Shown: positions 44,954 to 57,300 of the stretch, one piece after another
Position numbering within the stretch: position 1 is the first letter of the stretch
Layout of the letters: every line of letters begins with the position of its first letter
DNA from: Tetrapyrgos nigripes
Lineage: Eukaryota; Basidiomycota; Agaricomycetes; Agaricales; Campanellaceae
Assembly: GCA_013368315.1 (NCBI GenBank)
Contig: JAACJM010000260.1
Location: 50,422-114,421 of the forward strand
Reading direction: 5' to 3'
Length of the DNA: 64,000 nucleotides
Notes under the pieces: generated by a model
Database searches by the model: none
Seen by the model: the letters and a program-made list of their open reading frames with translations, nothing else
Told to the model about the DNA's origin: nothing
Program-made: the position numbers and the translations under genes

Positions 44954-45658
44954 TTACCCCCCTCCTAAACTTCATCGTCCTCGATGAATACTTTTGGAAG
45001 CCACTCGGCCCACTGCTTCTTCCATTGATGTGTCCAACCCCCGTTGCCCAGGCCAGTAGTCAGGTAAATTTGGCCACGGGTCCGGAGACCACCATTTGGT
45101 GACGTTGGCTGTAGCTCCCCAACCTGTTCCATCCCCCCAACCTGTTCCATCCCCCCAACCTGCTCCATCCCATCCACCATCGTCAACCTCAACCTCTTGA
45201 GCGATGTGTGCCCCCCATACCGTGCTGGTCCCCCATCCAAGATTCCCTCTATGCTCTGCTCGGAGGGATGTTTGATGAGCGACACATCTGGCTCCATGCC
45301 CAACTCCTAGTATACACCAGCTGTTTGCATCATCCTCTCCTCTCCATGTGCAGCGTCTACAACCGTCATGCAGTCCTTGGTGGTTTTTGGCCAGTCGGCA
45401 TTGTCGGCCTGAGCGGTGTGCATATGTGCATCGTCCCCCATTGGTTGGTTGAACGACCAATGAGTTTTGTGTAGTGGGGGCAGTAGTGGTAGTAGACATA
45501 GTGGTGGGTGGGTGTGTGTGATCGTTGGTCTGGTAGGATGTGATTGAACTCTGTTCTCCTTGTTCTGGGATGGCTTGCTTTTATAGGCGCAGTTAGTGCT
45601 GACGTGTCGTTCAGCGAGTTGCCCGCAAGCGGCCGGTGACAGCAGACGCTGTCGCTCC

Positions 45659-46920
45659 CTAGATCCTCGTTGCCTCGGGGTATTTTTTGTGGAATGCAGT
45701 GATTTTCCGCTTCGCATTTTTGAGGTTCGGAGCTGGTTCCCATGAGTTGTGACCGTTGTCATAACCTTTCCACTTGACAAGGTACTCCATTTGCCTCCAT
45801 CGTACTCTGCTATCCAGGAGAGTGTCCACCTCATACTCTGGCTCGTCCTCCCCTTCGAGGTATACTGGTTCCAGCTCTTCGGGTAAGAGTCCATTCACTG
45901 TGTTACCCTTGTAGGGGTACAGTTTGTCAACATGGAATACCGGGTGTAGGCGACTCAGGGATTCAGGAAGGTCTAATCGATAGTCCAAGTCGCTGATCTT
46001 TTCCAAAATCGCGTATGGGCCTAGCTGTTGGTCACCCAACTTGTCGCTCGAGAGCTTTAAGTCGATGTCTTCCGCACTCAGCCAGACGTAGTCTCCGACC
46101 TTGAACTGATGCCCTTTCTGTCTCCCTCTCTCATATCCCTCTTTCATGCGCTGTTTGGCCAGATGTAACACTGATCCAGCATCTTTCCGGACTTCTCTCA
46201 GGATCTTTAGGTGTCTTCGACGTCTGGAATGCCTGTGCGTTGGCCGACCGGTAGCCATAGGTCACCTCGAAGGGGGCCATGTTGTGCGCTGAGTGTGTAC
46301 GGGAGTCTAGAACGAATTTGGCCATGGGAAGGTGTTCTATCCAGTCATCCTGTCTGTAGTTTGTGTAGAGACGCAGGTATTTCTCAACCTCTTGGTTTGC
46401 TCATTCCGTTTGACCATTCATCTGGGGTCGGTAACCTGAGGAGAGGCTTGACTTGATCCTGAGTCGGTCCAAGAGAGAGCGCATGGCTTGGGCGGCGAAC
46501 TGAGGGCCACGGTCTGACACGAAACGGAGTGGAAGACCGTGTAGGCAAAAGATTTCTCGGTAGTATAGGTCAGCGACTTCAGCAGCAGTGATGTTAGACG
46601 TCGTAACCTTGTGAAGGTGGCAACTGTGTAATGAGGTCGACTCCGACTTCCTCCCAGAGTCCTAAGGGGACGTCCAATGGTTGGATTACTGCTCGTGGGT
46701 GACGTTGTAGCTTTTTCCTGGCACATCGGTCGCATCCTTCCATGTACTTCTCTATGAAGGAGCGGACGGTGGGCCACCAGAAGTGTGAGGTTACCAAGTT
46801 GAGTGTCCCATGTAGTCCTGGGTGTCCTGCCGATGGCTCGTCATGACACTGCTCTACTATTGCTCTCCATAGTTCTTCATTTGGAGGAACGTAGACTCGA
46901 CCCCTGTGATACACTAGCCC
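45659..46920 (-). pseudogene. Gypsy C integrase and chromodomain
   Basis: The first block (46914-46594) reads HDEPSAGHPGLHGTLNLVT, then FWWPTVRSFI, GCDRCARKK (zinc-binding) and VGVDLITQLPP (first Asp). After a frameshift come FVSDRGPQFAAQAMRSLL (second Asp) and NGQTE, a TGA, then ANQEVEKYLRLYTNYRQDDW (catalytic Glu). The C-terminal ORF (46258-45659) has LGPYAILEKISDLDYRLDLP and the chromodomain EYLVKWKGYDNGHNSWEP, which in chromoviruses directs insertion to marked chromatin. Frameshifts and the TGA, where arginine is expected, make it non-functional. Confidence 0.9.
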
Positions 46921-47179
46921 GTTATCCTCTTCCCATTTGGGTAACCCATTTGCCAGTCATTGCAGTCCATCCTTTTTCAGCTGTTCTAGTCCTTTCAAGA
47001 CTTCTGCTTCTCTTCCCAATGCCTGTCGGATTCGTTCTTCTAGGGGGTTGATTAGGATAGTAGCTGCAAGTCTCACGAAGTGCTCTGGTTTGAGTACCGT
47101 GGTTTCTAGATTGTCTTCTCAATCCGTCACCTGATGAGGGTGTAGGCGAGACAGAGCGTCTGCCTGGGTGTTCGCTTTG

Positions 47180-48545
47180 CTGGGCCGGTGTATGAGCTTG
47201 AAATCAAAGCGTGATAGCCAAAGGGCCCATCTCGCTTGTCGTCGGCTAAGGTCTTGTGCTGTTCTCCAGAACTCTAGATTGGAGTGGTCGGTGATGATCT
47301 CGAACGGCTGTGGCAGTCCTTCCAGGAAGCTTCGCCAGTCTGATAGCTAACATCTCTCGGTCATAAATCTCGTAATTTCGTTCCACCAGCTGCATAGACA
47401 CTGAACGGAACGCTACCGGATGCCAAAGACCGTCTTCAAGCATCTGCATCAGGGCTCTGCCCGTTGCAAAGCCCGACACGTCTACTTCAACATGGGTAGG
47501 GCGGTCTGGTGACCAGAGTGTAAGGATAGGAGCAGATGTGAAGGCTGTTTGGAGAGAGTCAAAGGCTTCTTGTTGGTGAGTTCCCCAGTTAAATGAGATG
47601 TCTTTGTGGGTGAGGTCATTCAGAGGATGAGCTGTTTTAGCGAAGTATTCAATGAATCGTCAGTGAAAGTTCGCGAAACCCAAGAATGCTCGAACATCTC
47701 AGACGTTACGGGGAATTGGCCAGTGACGCACTGCTTCCACTTTCACCGGGTCCATATGGACTTGCCCTTTTCGGATTATCAGACCAAGATACTCTATCTC
47801 TTCTCGCTCAAACTCACATTTCTCCAGTCTTAGATACAAATCGTGCTTCTTCAGCCTTGCTAGTACCTCCCGAACCACCTTTCGGTGTTCTTCCAGGTCT
47901 CCACTGAAGATCAGGATATCGTCCAGGTAAACGGCCACTTTTCCTGCAGCAATTAAATTGGAGAAGATGGAATTCATGAGGCTTTGGAAGGTCGCTGGAG
48001 AGTTCGTTAGCCCGAAGAACATGACAGTTGGCTCAAAGAGTCCCTGGTTCATTGCAAATGCCGCCTTCCATTCGTCCCCCTTCTTGATCCAGACATTGTT
48101 ATATCCCCAACGTACATCAAACTTGGTGAAATACTTGGCTCCTTGCAGTTGGCTGACTATGTCTGCGACGAGGGGCAGAGGGTAGCAGTTCTTCACGGTG
48201 TACTTGTTTAGCTGTCGGTAGTCCTGGATGAATCAAAGTTTTCTGTCTTTCTTCTTGATGAAGAAGACTGGAGAGGACAGGGGAGATTTGGATGGTCGGA
48301 TGTAGTCTTTGCGGATGTTTTCTTCAAGGAAACGATCAAGCTCCTGCTGTTCGTTGATAGACATTGGATAGATCTTGGTACGTAGGGTGGCAGGTGCTCC
48401 TGGTACCAGATCAATAGCATGGTCCCAAGGTTTGTATGCGGGAAGGCGTTCGGATTCGGTTTCAGAGAAGACTTGAGTGTAATCTCGGTACTGAGGGGGT
48501 ACTATCTCTTCAAATGACTGTTTCAGCTTTGACCGGTTTGCCTCT
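47180..48545 (-). pseudogene. Gypsy C reverse transcriptase and RNase H
   Basis: RT begins DYIRPSKSPLSSPVFFIKKK and continues with FIQDYRQLNKYTVKNCYPLP, then GAKYFTKFDVRWGYNN, FFGLTNSPATFQS and [15 protein letters not shown], the polymerase motif. A TGA (48233-48235) stands where Gypsy A has CGG; a TGA (47660-47662) stands where Gypsy A has CGA. RNase H has VEVDVSGFATG and YEIYDREMLA, and then a small deletion shifts the frame compared with Gypsy A. The region upstream (48541) has a TAG where Gypsy A has CAG-type Gln. Confidence 0.9.
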
Positions 48546-48549
48546 TTGG

Positions 48550-49345
48550 CTAACTATTGCGAGTAAGTGAACCCCGCTGCACACCAGACCTCCTCTCTGG
48601 TGTCGGCGATGATCCCTGTTTTCTTCCAGGAGCATCTGAGATGTCGATTGGCCCGAATGCGATAGACTGGGGGTTCCTCCTCCTCTTCCTCCCGCTCCGT
48701 TACCAGATCTGGGGCTTGGTCTGTGGAAACGTGTGTTTCCTGTGGGGTCGACTGGGCTGATTCCGAATTGATGCTCTCGAGGATAACATTTCCTTTTGGA
48801 GCAGGTTCAAGACTCGAGGCAACAAACTGATCCTGATCTGGGATCTCTTTTACCGATGGAGGTTGTGCTTTAGGAATTTGTAATCGACTGTTTGTCCAGT
48901 CAATCTGTGGGTTCACTTTACGTAGCCAAGGAAGACCCAGAATGACGTCTTCTCCACCTAAGTCCGTTACCAGAAAGTCTAACCATGTCTCCTGTCCATC
49001 TGCCGTCATCACTAGTCAGCAGAACCGATCTATGCGTCCTGCTTGGTTAAGGGTGCCATTGATGTTGTAGACATCTAGGGCTTTGCGGAGAGGATGTGTT
49101 TGGATTCGGTGTTGCTTTACAAATGTCTGTCCCAGGAACAGGCCCGTAGCTCCACTGTCAATCATCGCCACTACCACTGTTTCGTTCTGTCTTCCCCGGA
49201 GTTTCACATGTATACGAAAGTGAAAAGAATCAGATTCTATTTCGGAAATATTGGATATGGTACATGAGGAAATAGAATCGTACGAAGAGCAGGAGAACAT
49301 GTGGGTAGTTAGGGGTATTCGCGTCATGGCAGGAACGGACACCCG
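48550..49345 (-). pseudogene. Gypsy C aspartic protease region
   Basis: The protease core reads VVVAMIDSGATGLFLGQTFV, with the catalytic D-S-G-A intact, followed by KALDVYNINGTLNQAGRIDRF. A TGA near 49016 breaks the frame before LVMTADGQETWLDFLVTDLG and DVILGLPWLRKVNPQIDW. A variable Glu-rich linker to RT follows (EREEEEEEPPVYRIRANR). The family cleaves the Gag-Pol polyprotein. The stop is consistent with a lost arginine CGA. Confidence 0.88.
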
Positions 49346-50732
49346 TTTTAAAAACCCGGTTGGGCGGCGATGTTACGTAGTAGAGCGGTCTGATCGGCGA
49401 TGGACTTTTGCAAGGCATCGAGCGCAGACGAGGATTCGGAGGCTGAGGAGGCAGTGATAGTGGCAGTGGGGGTGGGGGCAGTGGTAGGAGAGGGCAGATC
49501 GTCCGGGAAGAGACTGAAGCTGTCACTAGCAGTAGCGGCCACATGCTGCCGATTTTGGCCTCCTCCTCTAGGTCGTCCCATATATCGGTCTTAACAGACC
49601 GAGCCGCAGTGACCCGTTCTCTCACAGTAGTCGCATTTATCATGCCGGTGATTTCCGTCTCGTTTCAGGTGGTCCCTGGATCTGCAGCCATAACAGCGCC
49701 CTTGCATTGCCTTCTGATAGTCCCCGAAGCTACGTCCGTTACCCTGGGGATGCTCAGTACGCGAGGCGTCGACATCCATGGCATTAGGGTCTCGTGTAGA
49801 GGAGAATTGGGAGAAAGAGGTGACAGGCCTAGTGATGGGTTTCCCTAGAAATTCAGCCAGGGTCTGTTCGACGTGGAGCGCTCTGTTGATTAGTTCATCC
49901 AGGTTCTTGGGTCTGGCCTAGCTCTATATGCTAATGGGAGCAACAGGTCTTTATGAAGGTGCTTTCGGAACTTGTACTGAAGGTCCTTGTCTGAGAATCC
50001 AGTTTTCTCCGCCCACTGTTTGAAAACCTGAGAGAATTCTGAAACTGTCTTATCTCCTTGCTTCAGCACCTCGAGCTTGTTCTGCGCCAACTGCTGTTCG
50101 TTTGCTACTCCGAATCGAACTTTTAGTGCATGGGTGAAGTTATCCCAGTTCCCTTCCCAGGGGAAGACTGCTCCAGCTTCTTCTGCTTGGACTCTGCTGA
50201 TATGTCGGGCGTATTCTGCGGCCCATTCTGCAGCAGGTCCCTCCATCATGAGAAGCGCTTCAGCAATACACTTCTGTGGATCGAGTTTCCCATTATCGAG
50301 TTTGAGCCGTTTCTGTTCTCCAGCCCAGAGAATGAAGAGGGATAGGAATGAGTCGAGCTTGGCAGGTTCGCCTTTGAACAGGGCAGGCTTGGGAGTTTTA
50401 TCTGAGGCCTCGTGGACAGGTCTGTTGACTAGGCTAGTGATTGCCTGTTGTAGTTGGTCCTGGTTGTTAATCAGAGCCTGAAGGAGGTTTTCGAGGGCAG
50501 CAGAGGACATGTCAGTGTCAGGGATTGGGGAATGAAGGGGACTGAGTGGGGCTGATGCAGGAGGGGATGGGACAGGAGCGATTGTAGGGCTGGGGCGGGC
50601 TGTTGGTACGGCTGACAATGGAACAGGGGTTACAGGGGGCAGGGGACTGGAGGGCTCAGGATCGGCAGTGAAGATTGGGCGGAAAGTGCGGCGAGTGGGG
50701 ATAACGAGATGGCTTCCTCCTAATTCATCCAC
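49345..50732 (-). pseudogene. Gypsy C gag (capsid and zinc knuckle)
   Basis: The capsid part starts about 50732 (MDELGGSHLVIPTRRTFRP), has a Pro/Ser/Ala-rich stretch and then the gag core: KPALFKGEPAKLDSFLSLFI, ECIA-type helix, EWAAEYARHI, then LKQGDKTVSEFSQVFKQWAE. A frameshift near 49910 moves to LDELINRALHVEQTLAEFLG, then MDVDASRTEHPQGNG and a zinc knuckle with CYGCRSRDHLKRD and CDYCERTGHCGSVC. Downstream the frame continues to the protease with a Ser/Ala/Pro-rich spacer. The first ATG is a choice; an upstream in-frame start is possible. Confidence 0.85.
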
Positions 50733-51022
50733 AAAGAGTGCAAGACTGGGAAGCGGGTTGTTGTAGGCGTGTGGGCAGGGCTGTGTTTCACAGTCCCAAC
50801 ATTCTTCAAGACGATGGTGGTGGCAGTCAGTGCGATCGTAGATATCAAAGCCTGGTTCAGGGGAAAGCTGGGGTGATGTAGCTGGAGATGGAGGTGCAGA
50901 TGCAGATGCGGAGGATTCAGAGACAGAGGACGGTGCGGCGTATCTCCCAGACGTGGTGAGAGCAGTATCTGCAAGGATGACCTATACAGAGGCTGCCGGT
51001 GCAGTGAGGGATCTTGACCTAA

Positions 51023-51462
51023 TGTCACAAAGAGGCGAGCGCTTAGATAGCGATAACGAGGAGCTATGGGCTCGATTCGACTAACAAGCAACAGTAAGAA
51101 CTAGAACTGGTCCCAACGACAAAGAATGTATTAAATACCTAACAAGCAACAGGAAGAACAAGAACTACGGTGCTCGTTAGCAAAGGTGAAAGGAACTATA
51201 ACAAAAGGGGAATACACACCTGGTCCCAACGACGAAGAGGTCAAGATGGGAAACCAGGTGTCAGGCTACAGGTTATATATGTAAAGGGAAAGCTGTGGAG
51301 TAAAGCTGTAATGGAAGCTGTACGAGCGGCTATACAATAAGCTGTATCGGAGAAATGAAAGGAATGCGAGTCATAAGGTGTAAAGGTCCGAGGAGTGATA
51401 TGGAGATCCGAGAATGCAGAGATAGAAGGAAATAAATAATACCAAATATAGACTTTGTGACA
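51023..51462 (-). repeat. 5' LTR of Gypsy C
   Basis: Pair of the LTR at 44513. Its inner edge on the minus strand reads TTGTGACA-type end then TTAGGTCAAGATCCCTCAC, where the primer-binding site should be. The outer edge is followed by the target duplication GACCC. Confidence 0.95.
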
Positions 51463-51636
51463 GACCCACTGATTCATTGGAGACTCAATGTGACCATGAC
51501 ACCTCAGGACAATATGGCAATTGCCGAAATCTGGATCAGAATCAAAAAATAACCAAATCAGGAGACAATTTCAGCATAGCCACACAGCAAACTGCAGGTT
51601 TGTAAGAACGAGTCCCTTAAAAGGGCCTCATAAAGT

Positions 51637-52090
51637 GTGGCTGTGCATGAATCAGTGCCATTGATTTGTGCACAGCCACATTGCCTCTTGATGTAGATGC
51701 TTGCACCTTCAGAGGCCTCCGCAAATAGCAAGCAGAGCCTAACGCATCTGTTCATCATTTCATTGGTTGAGGCCTTAAAAAATCACCCCTATGTTCGTAA
51801 GAGAAATTGTGCCCCCCTTTGTCTCAGTCTGCATCCCCCTTGCAGAAATTACTTTCTGAAGATGCCTCTGATTGTGAGGCATTACTAGATTTCATTTGGA
51901 ATTGTCTCTCCGAATTTATCTCAGACCGTGATGAGGATTGAGAACAGATGGGCTATCCACAAAAGGTACACAGTCTGTAGGTACTGAGTAGAAGAAGTGT
52001 GGCTGTGCATGAATCAATAGCACTGATTCATGCACAGCCACATTGCCTCTTGATTTAGGTGCTTGCACCTTCAGAGGCCTCCACACATAG
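51637..52090. repeat. Hairpin-bearing repeats, right copies
   Basis: Two more copies of the block seen at 43484. The first (51637-51679) and second (51999-52041) start AGTGTGGCTGTGCATGAATCA. The second is a perfect 18-bp stem (GTGGCTGTGCATGAATCA) with a 7-nt loop. Both are followed by CATTGCCTCTTGAT, a near-palindromic AGGTGCTTGCACCT-type word and GAGGCCTC. Between them (51745-51970) lies the second copy of the coding-like fragment of 44150-44400. Confidence 0.85.
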
Positions 52091-52099
52091 TCTGGTTTT

Positions 52100-54267
52100 T
52101 TCTCACAGGGCGGGGCCATACCAGGATTAGTGACATAAGCTAACTGTATTCACATGACCCCTTTTCCATCTCCCGCCATAGTCACCTGCACATATATGCT
52201 CATTTCTGCTTTGTTCTCCATATATACCCTATTATATCAGTCTCAAACAATACCAGAAATACATATATGCCAAAAGAAACAAGAAAACAATGAAAAACCA
52301 CCAAGAAATGGCTGACTTCTGCTGACTCTGTTCCTACAATCCCATCCATTCCATCCAATGCTTCAAGCTATCATCTGCATCTATACTCCCCGCCAAATGA
52401 AATTAGGACATCAATACAGAGTCTCTCGGATGCACAGAATGTCCTATCCATCACACAGCCTCCCTTGAATCACTCTGACACATATGATTCCAATATGCCA
52501 TCTATGCTCGTTGAGAAATCCTTCAGAGATTTGCCTATTCTTGGTAGTACTATATCACCCAATATACCATATCAACCACATCTTCTGTAGGTTTCTTTGA
52601 TTTTTTCTTTTTGGAGGTAGTAGTCACAGTAGTGCTGATGTTGTGGTAGACTATAGAACAATGTCAGTGTATATAGATTTAAATCAACTGGAATAACCTT
52701 GCCTCGTATGAAGTCTTTTGCATCTTGAATAACCTTTTCAGGTACAAGTGCAACGCCTCAACAAATCACGTCTGGAGACCTCCAAATACTCTGAGTACCC
52801 TCATCAATACCCTATACCTGTACCCATGGACCCTTCCACTGGTGTTCCCCTCACTCTCAACTTCTCCTCATCAGACTCTTATGCCAAATATGCCACCCCC
52901 ATCCCTGTTCCCTACATTAAGCACTTCCAAAAACTGTACAGTGTCATCAACCATCCTGAAATTACACTGCAGTCTGCAATTTTCAACAATCAGAGGGGTA
53001 CACATTATCTTGGGACTCAGAGAGCATGTTTCCTTCAGCCACATTATCATCAACGACGAGTGGGATGGATGGGTTTGACTTGGATAATATGCTACCTAGT
53101 GTGGTGTTGAGACTACACCTACGTTGACTCCTGTGTCCTAACAAAAACAGGAATCCACTGTCCTTGTTGCCTCGTCATTACAAGGCATCAAAGGTGGACT
53201 TGAAGTCAAAGGTCCTATGAGTAGGGATGGTATGGATATTGAGCCTATGGAGCTCGACATGGAGGGCAACGTGATTATGATTAATAACTCTTATACCTGG
53301 TCATCAGTTCAGTCTCCAAATGACGGGAGAGGCAATAGCAGTGAGGTTATGATCACCCTTCATCATCATCAGGCAGCCTGTGGCTCTCACTCTACCTTTT
53401 GCAATAGTACATCCAGCCATAACAATTAATCTAATCTTCTCAACTAGCATCTAACTTCCAATGGCTGTATTCAGGTGGCACTTAGCTTATCTACATTTGC
53501 AAATGAATGTACTAGTAAGGCTTTTGATTGCAACTGAGCTTAGACATTTTGTTTTCTGGGTTGATATTAACTCAAAAGGAAACAAAATAATTATTGAAAA
53601 GCCTCATTCCTGAGATAATCTTTTGGCCTGCCATGGGTTGCTAGCATCAAGATTATTTTGGGCGTTTTGTGCCTTATAATGACTTGTAACTGACTCAAAA
53701 CTATTTCATCCAGATTATATTCTCAGGCAAGTCCCACTATAAAATTCAATAGTTTCAATGAGGGAATTTTATGTGTTCATTCTACTTGTCTTGAGTAAGC
53801 TCAACCTTATAGGCTCTTATGTTTAATTGGTCCATTAATGTTACTTGATTATTATTCTGCTATTCTTATTTTGCCTTACAAGGTTTTGAAATTTATTTCC
53901 TGGCCATTATACTGTCTTGTTATGTACTCAAAATAATTGTATGAAGTAATTAAGCTACAGAATAATTTTATGCAGCTTATCAGGAGTTATAAGGCAATGG
54001 ATATAAATTTGCTTCCCTTATAAGTGATTACAAGTAAGTATTATTCTGCTGTCACATTATCTGCCCTGAAAGTTTTTGGCCATTTCTCTGGCGACCACAG
54101 AAATGGGATCATCTCTCCTTCCAGGCTTCCAACCACAGAATACAAATGTATACGCTTAGATGGGAAGAAGGATTCGGATGGGAAACATAAAGGGAGGGAG
54201 AACAAGAATTAGGGAGAACTAGGCTCCTGGTTTCCAAGGCAAACATGCCTACGACTTTATTGTTCTG
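52100..54267. other. AT-rich region with one exon-like fragment
   Basis: Mostly non-coding. At 52745-53000 the plus strand reads QRLNKSRLETSKYSEYPHQY, then MDPSTGVPLTLNFSSSDSYA and YIKHFQKLYSVINHPEI, preceded by a possible acceptor (TTTTCAG). This is protein-like but unrecognised. From 53430 to 54020 the sequence is AT-rich with no gene. A short frame at 53217-53429 (DIEPMELDMEGNVIMINNSY) may be another exon. Confidence 0.35.
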
Positions 54268-54359
54268 ATGCTTTTTATACCAATGATTCACAATTTCTGC
54301 AGCATTCTCACTTCGCCATGTTCTCCTCTCTTACCAGGGGTTTCAGAGGATTTTCTGTA

Positions 54360-57300
54360 TCCCCAGGTCCTGATGTGTGTGAGGTCTTTCTTGTACCATG
54401 GACATCTGTTGACTGTTTTGCAGGTTGTTTCCAGTGACTCGACTCAAGAAACCTCTTGTAATGTCAGTACCCATTCAGCAACAGCATTTCCTCAGCTGAA
54501 AAGTTTTCAGGCAAACTCGTCGCTTCCCTCTGAACTCCTCAACGGAATGGGTTCTCTCAAGCTACAGGAGGAGTTGTTGGTGAGTCCCAGTCACACCACA
54601 GTCTTGTCATAGACTTAACGTTGTATAGTCTCACTCATCGCACTCGTCGCTACCAGCTGAGGGTATGGGAGCCCTCAATATTGAGGATGACGATGCCATG
54701 CCAGGATCTTTCTCGCCAAGGATAATGAATTCAGCTGTATGCCCAGTTCTTGTTTCATCCTCAGCGTCAGTCTAATCTATTGTGATAATGCCTCAGAATG
54801 ATCAGACATCAAGCAGTAGCCAGTTCGACGACGATTTGGTGACTCTTCTCACTGCAGTGACCATTACTGCGACTCCTGCAGACGGATCCTCGCACAACAA
54901 ACTATTCTCTTCATCGTGCAAAGCCTACCAGCAGGCCAGCACTTCCTCCTGCACCTATCGCCCCTTAGAGATGCCTGATGTCGTCGAGGGTCTGCAGGCT
55001 GCTGTTGCTGCAAGCAGCCCTGTCTCCTCCCCATCTCGGCGACCCGGACGTCAGTTTGGTTCAACTGCTGTGTATTTGCCTCAATGACTGTCAAATCAAT
55101 CTCCAGCAGGTTCTCCACAGCCTCTCCACCGGCTTCAGATCCAGCGACTACACTTCGTGATCAGAAGGAACACTTGGCATTGGAAAATATGAGTGGGAGA
55201 TTGGCGGAACACGAAGATATGCTGTTTGGCGATGCATTCTTGTCCTTGGATGCTGAACAGCAGGATTTGAAGCTGGAGTTGGCGCGTACTTTCTTGAAGA
55301 GCAGTCTAGGAGAGATTATGCAACTTCTTTCCAATGCACATCACAGGCAGAAATTGGCTGCCCATCACAGTAGCAGTGATTCAGCCTCGAAGGTAGAGCA
55401 GCTCAATAATCAAAGAAAGGCCTTGCATGAACACCTTCGAAGTCTCAGCGTCAAGATCGCTGCTCTGGACGCTTTCCATGTTCCCAAGGCACCAGCTAGA
55501 ATCAATGCAGGTAAGGTCTCCTTTTTTCCTGTTCTGTGTTATACATTCTCATTTGTCCTCAGACTATGTCTACAACTCGGACTTCCCTAAATTAGATCAA
55601 ATTAACCAAGTTTTGATTCTACTCGCTGTCATTTGCAACATGGTCATAGGTCTATCCATCATGCAATGCAACTTCTTCGTTGGGGTCGTGGCATGTCCAG
55701 GGGAGGGACTCATGACAGCAGCATCTCGTATTCCCCCACACCTTCCCAGAACACCATCATCTCAGATATGCCAACATCTCTTGCTGACGCTCTGAAAAAG
55801 TTTGGAGTTGAAGGTTCCTTTGATATGTATGCAGCATGCCCCACATGCAACTTCACCAACAAGGCAACCATGTTAGACAACAACGGCCAATCTCATTATC
55901 CTGAGACATGTGCCAACCTAGTTGTCGGCAAGAGTGGGAAGCCGATATGTGGAACTGGACTGTTGAATCGCCGTTCCAATGGCACAGCCCATCCAATCAA
56001 GCCCTACCTCGTCAGTTCCTTTCACGACTACCTGGCCTGTTGTCTTGCCAATCCTACCTACCCTGGGCTCTTGAACAAGGCAGTTGATGATGCTTACGAA
56101 GCCATTAATAGTGGAACCGCATGCAATGACGTTCAGAATGTTTTCGAAACGGACTTCACTTCTGACTTCAAGGGACCAGACGGATCATTATTTGTGAACT
56201 GTGGAGCCAAGATCTGTCTCGCATTCTCCATTCACACAGATTTCTTAAACCCCAACGGCATAACTCATCATGGACCCACTCAATCCATTGGCGTCATCTC
56301 CTGTGCCAACTTGGCCCTGGACCCTTCCATTCACTATCTTCCCGAATACATGTATATTGCTGGCATTATACCTGGTCCAAAGGAGCCGAATGTCGACAAA
56401 ATGGATCACTTTGTGTGCCTGGTCATCAAGAAGTTTGCTACAGCTTGGAAGCCTGGTCTGAAGGTCTCCTGAACAGCTGAATCAGAGTTGGAGACGGCAG
56501 TGGAGACGGGAAATTTTCTTTCGACTAATGATCTTCCTGCTGCTCGAAAGGTGGCTGGATTTCAGGGCATCAACTCCGAGTTTATATGTCGGTTACGAGG
56601 AAGGGAACAGGTTCTGAACACCAATCACTCACATTGGCCAACGTGAGATGTGAATGAACTACGTTGTCTGGCTGAGCAATATTGGGATGCTCAGACTGTT
56701 GCACAACAAAAGTCTCTTTTCAAACAGCACGGAGTTCGTTGGTCATCGTTTTGGATGCTGGAGTATTGGGACCCAACCAAGATGCTAGTCATCGATGCCA
56801 TGCATTGCATCCTCGAGGGCATTGTTCATTACCACTGCTGTCATGTCCTCCGACTGGATACTAGTGCCTCCAAGACTAAGACCGATTTGGAAAACTTCAA
56901 GTATGTGTATGACTGGCCATGGGTAGATTATTCAGACGACCTTGCCCCCCCAGGTCGCACTTTGGAGGAGAAGGATGTCCCATGTGTCGCGAAGGTTCAG
57001 CAAGCCCTTTGCATTTCCCTTCAGGGTGACAAGTCACTCACGCTGGAAGGATTGTGGACCCAGTCATACAACAAGCCCAACTTGAATTCATTGCACTTCG
57101 TGGTGCACAATTTAGGGCTTTCGTTGGTGTTGAATGATATCTGGGAAGAGGTTGCCGATCTCTACCTGAAGCGAGTCACTCAGAAATCGAAGTCGAAGAA
57201 CCCCGAAACACGGTTTCCTTTTCATAAAGAGGCAAATACAAAGTCTCACCTCGTTGCAATACTGATCAATTGGGTGAGATAATACTTCAATCTTTTTTTC

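Larger units (their letters stand above)
44513..51462 (-). mobile_element. Chromodomain Ty3/Gypsy LTR retrotransposon C, structurally complete
   Basis: A 6950-bp element with LTRs of about 440 bp (44513-44953 and 51023-51462) that start TGTCACAA and end TTGTGACA. It is flanked by the 5-bp target duplication GACCC (44508-44512 and 51463-51467). A polypurine tract (GGAGGGGGGTAA on the minus strand) lies next to the left (3') LTR. Domain order on the minus strand is gag, protease, RT, RNase H, integrase, chromodomain, the chromovirus order. Several nonsense and frameshift mutations make it non-autonomous. The LTRs are near-identical apart from two indels, so insertion was fairly recent. Confidence 0.96.
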
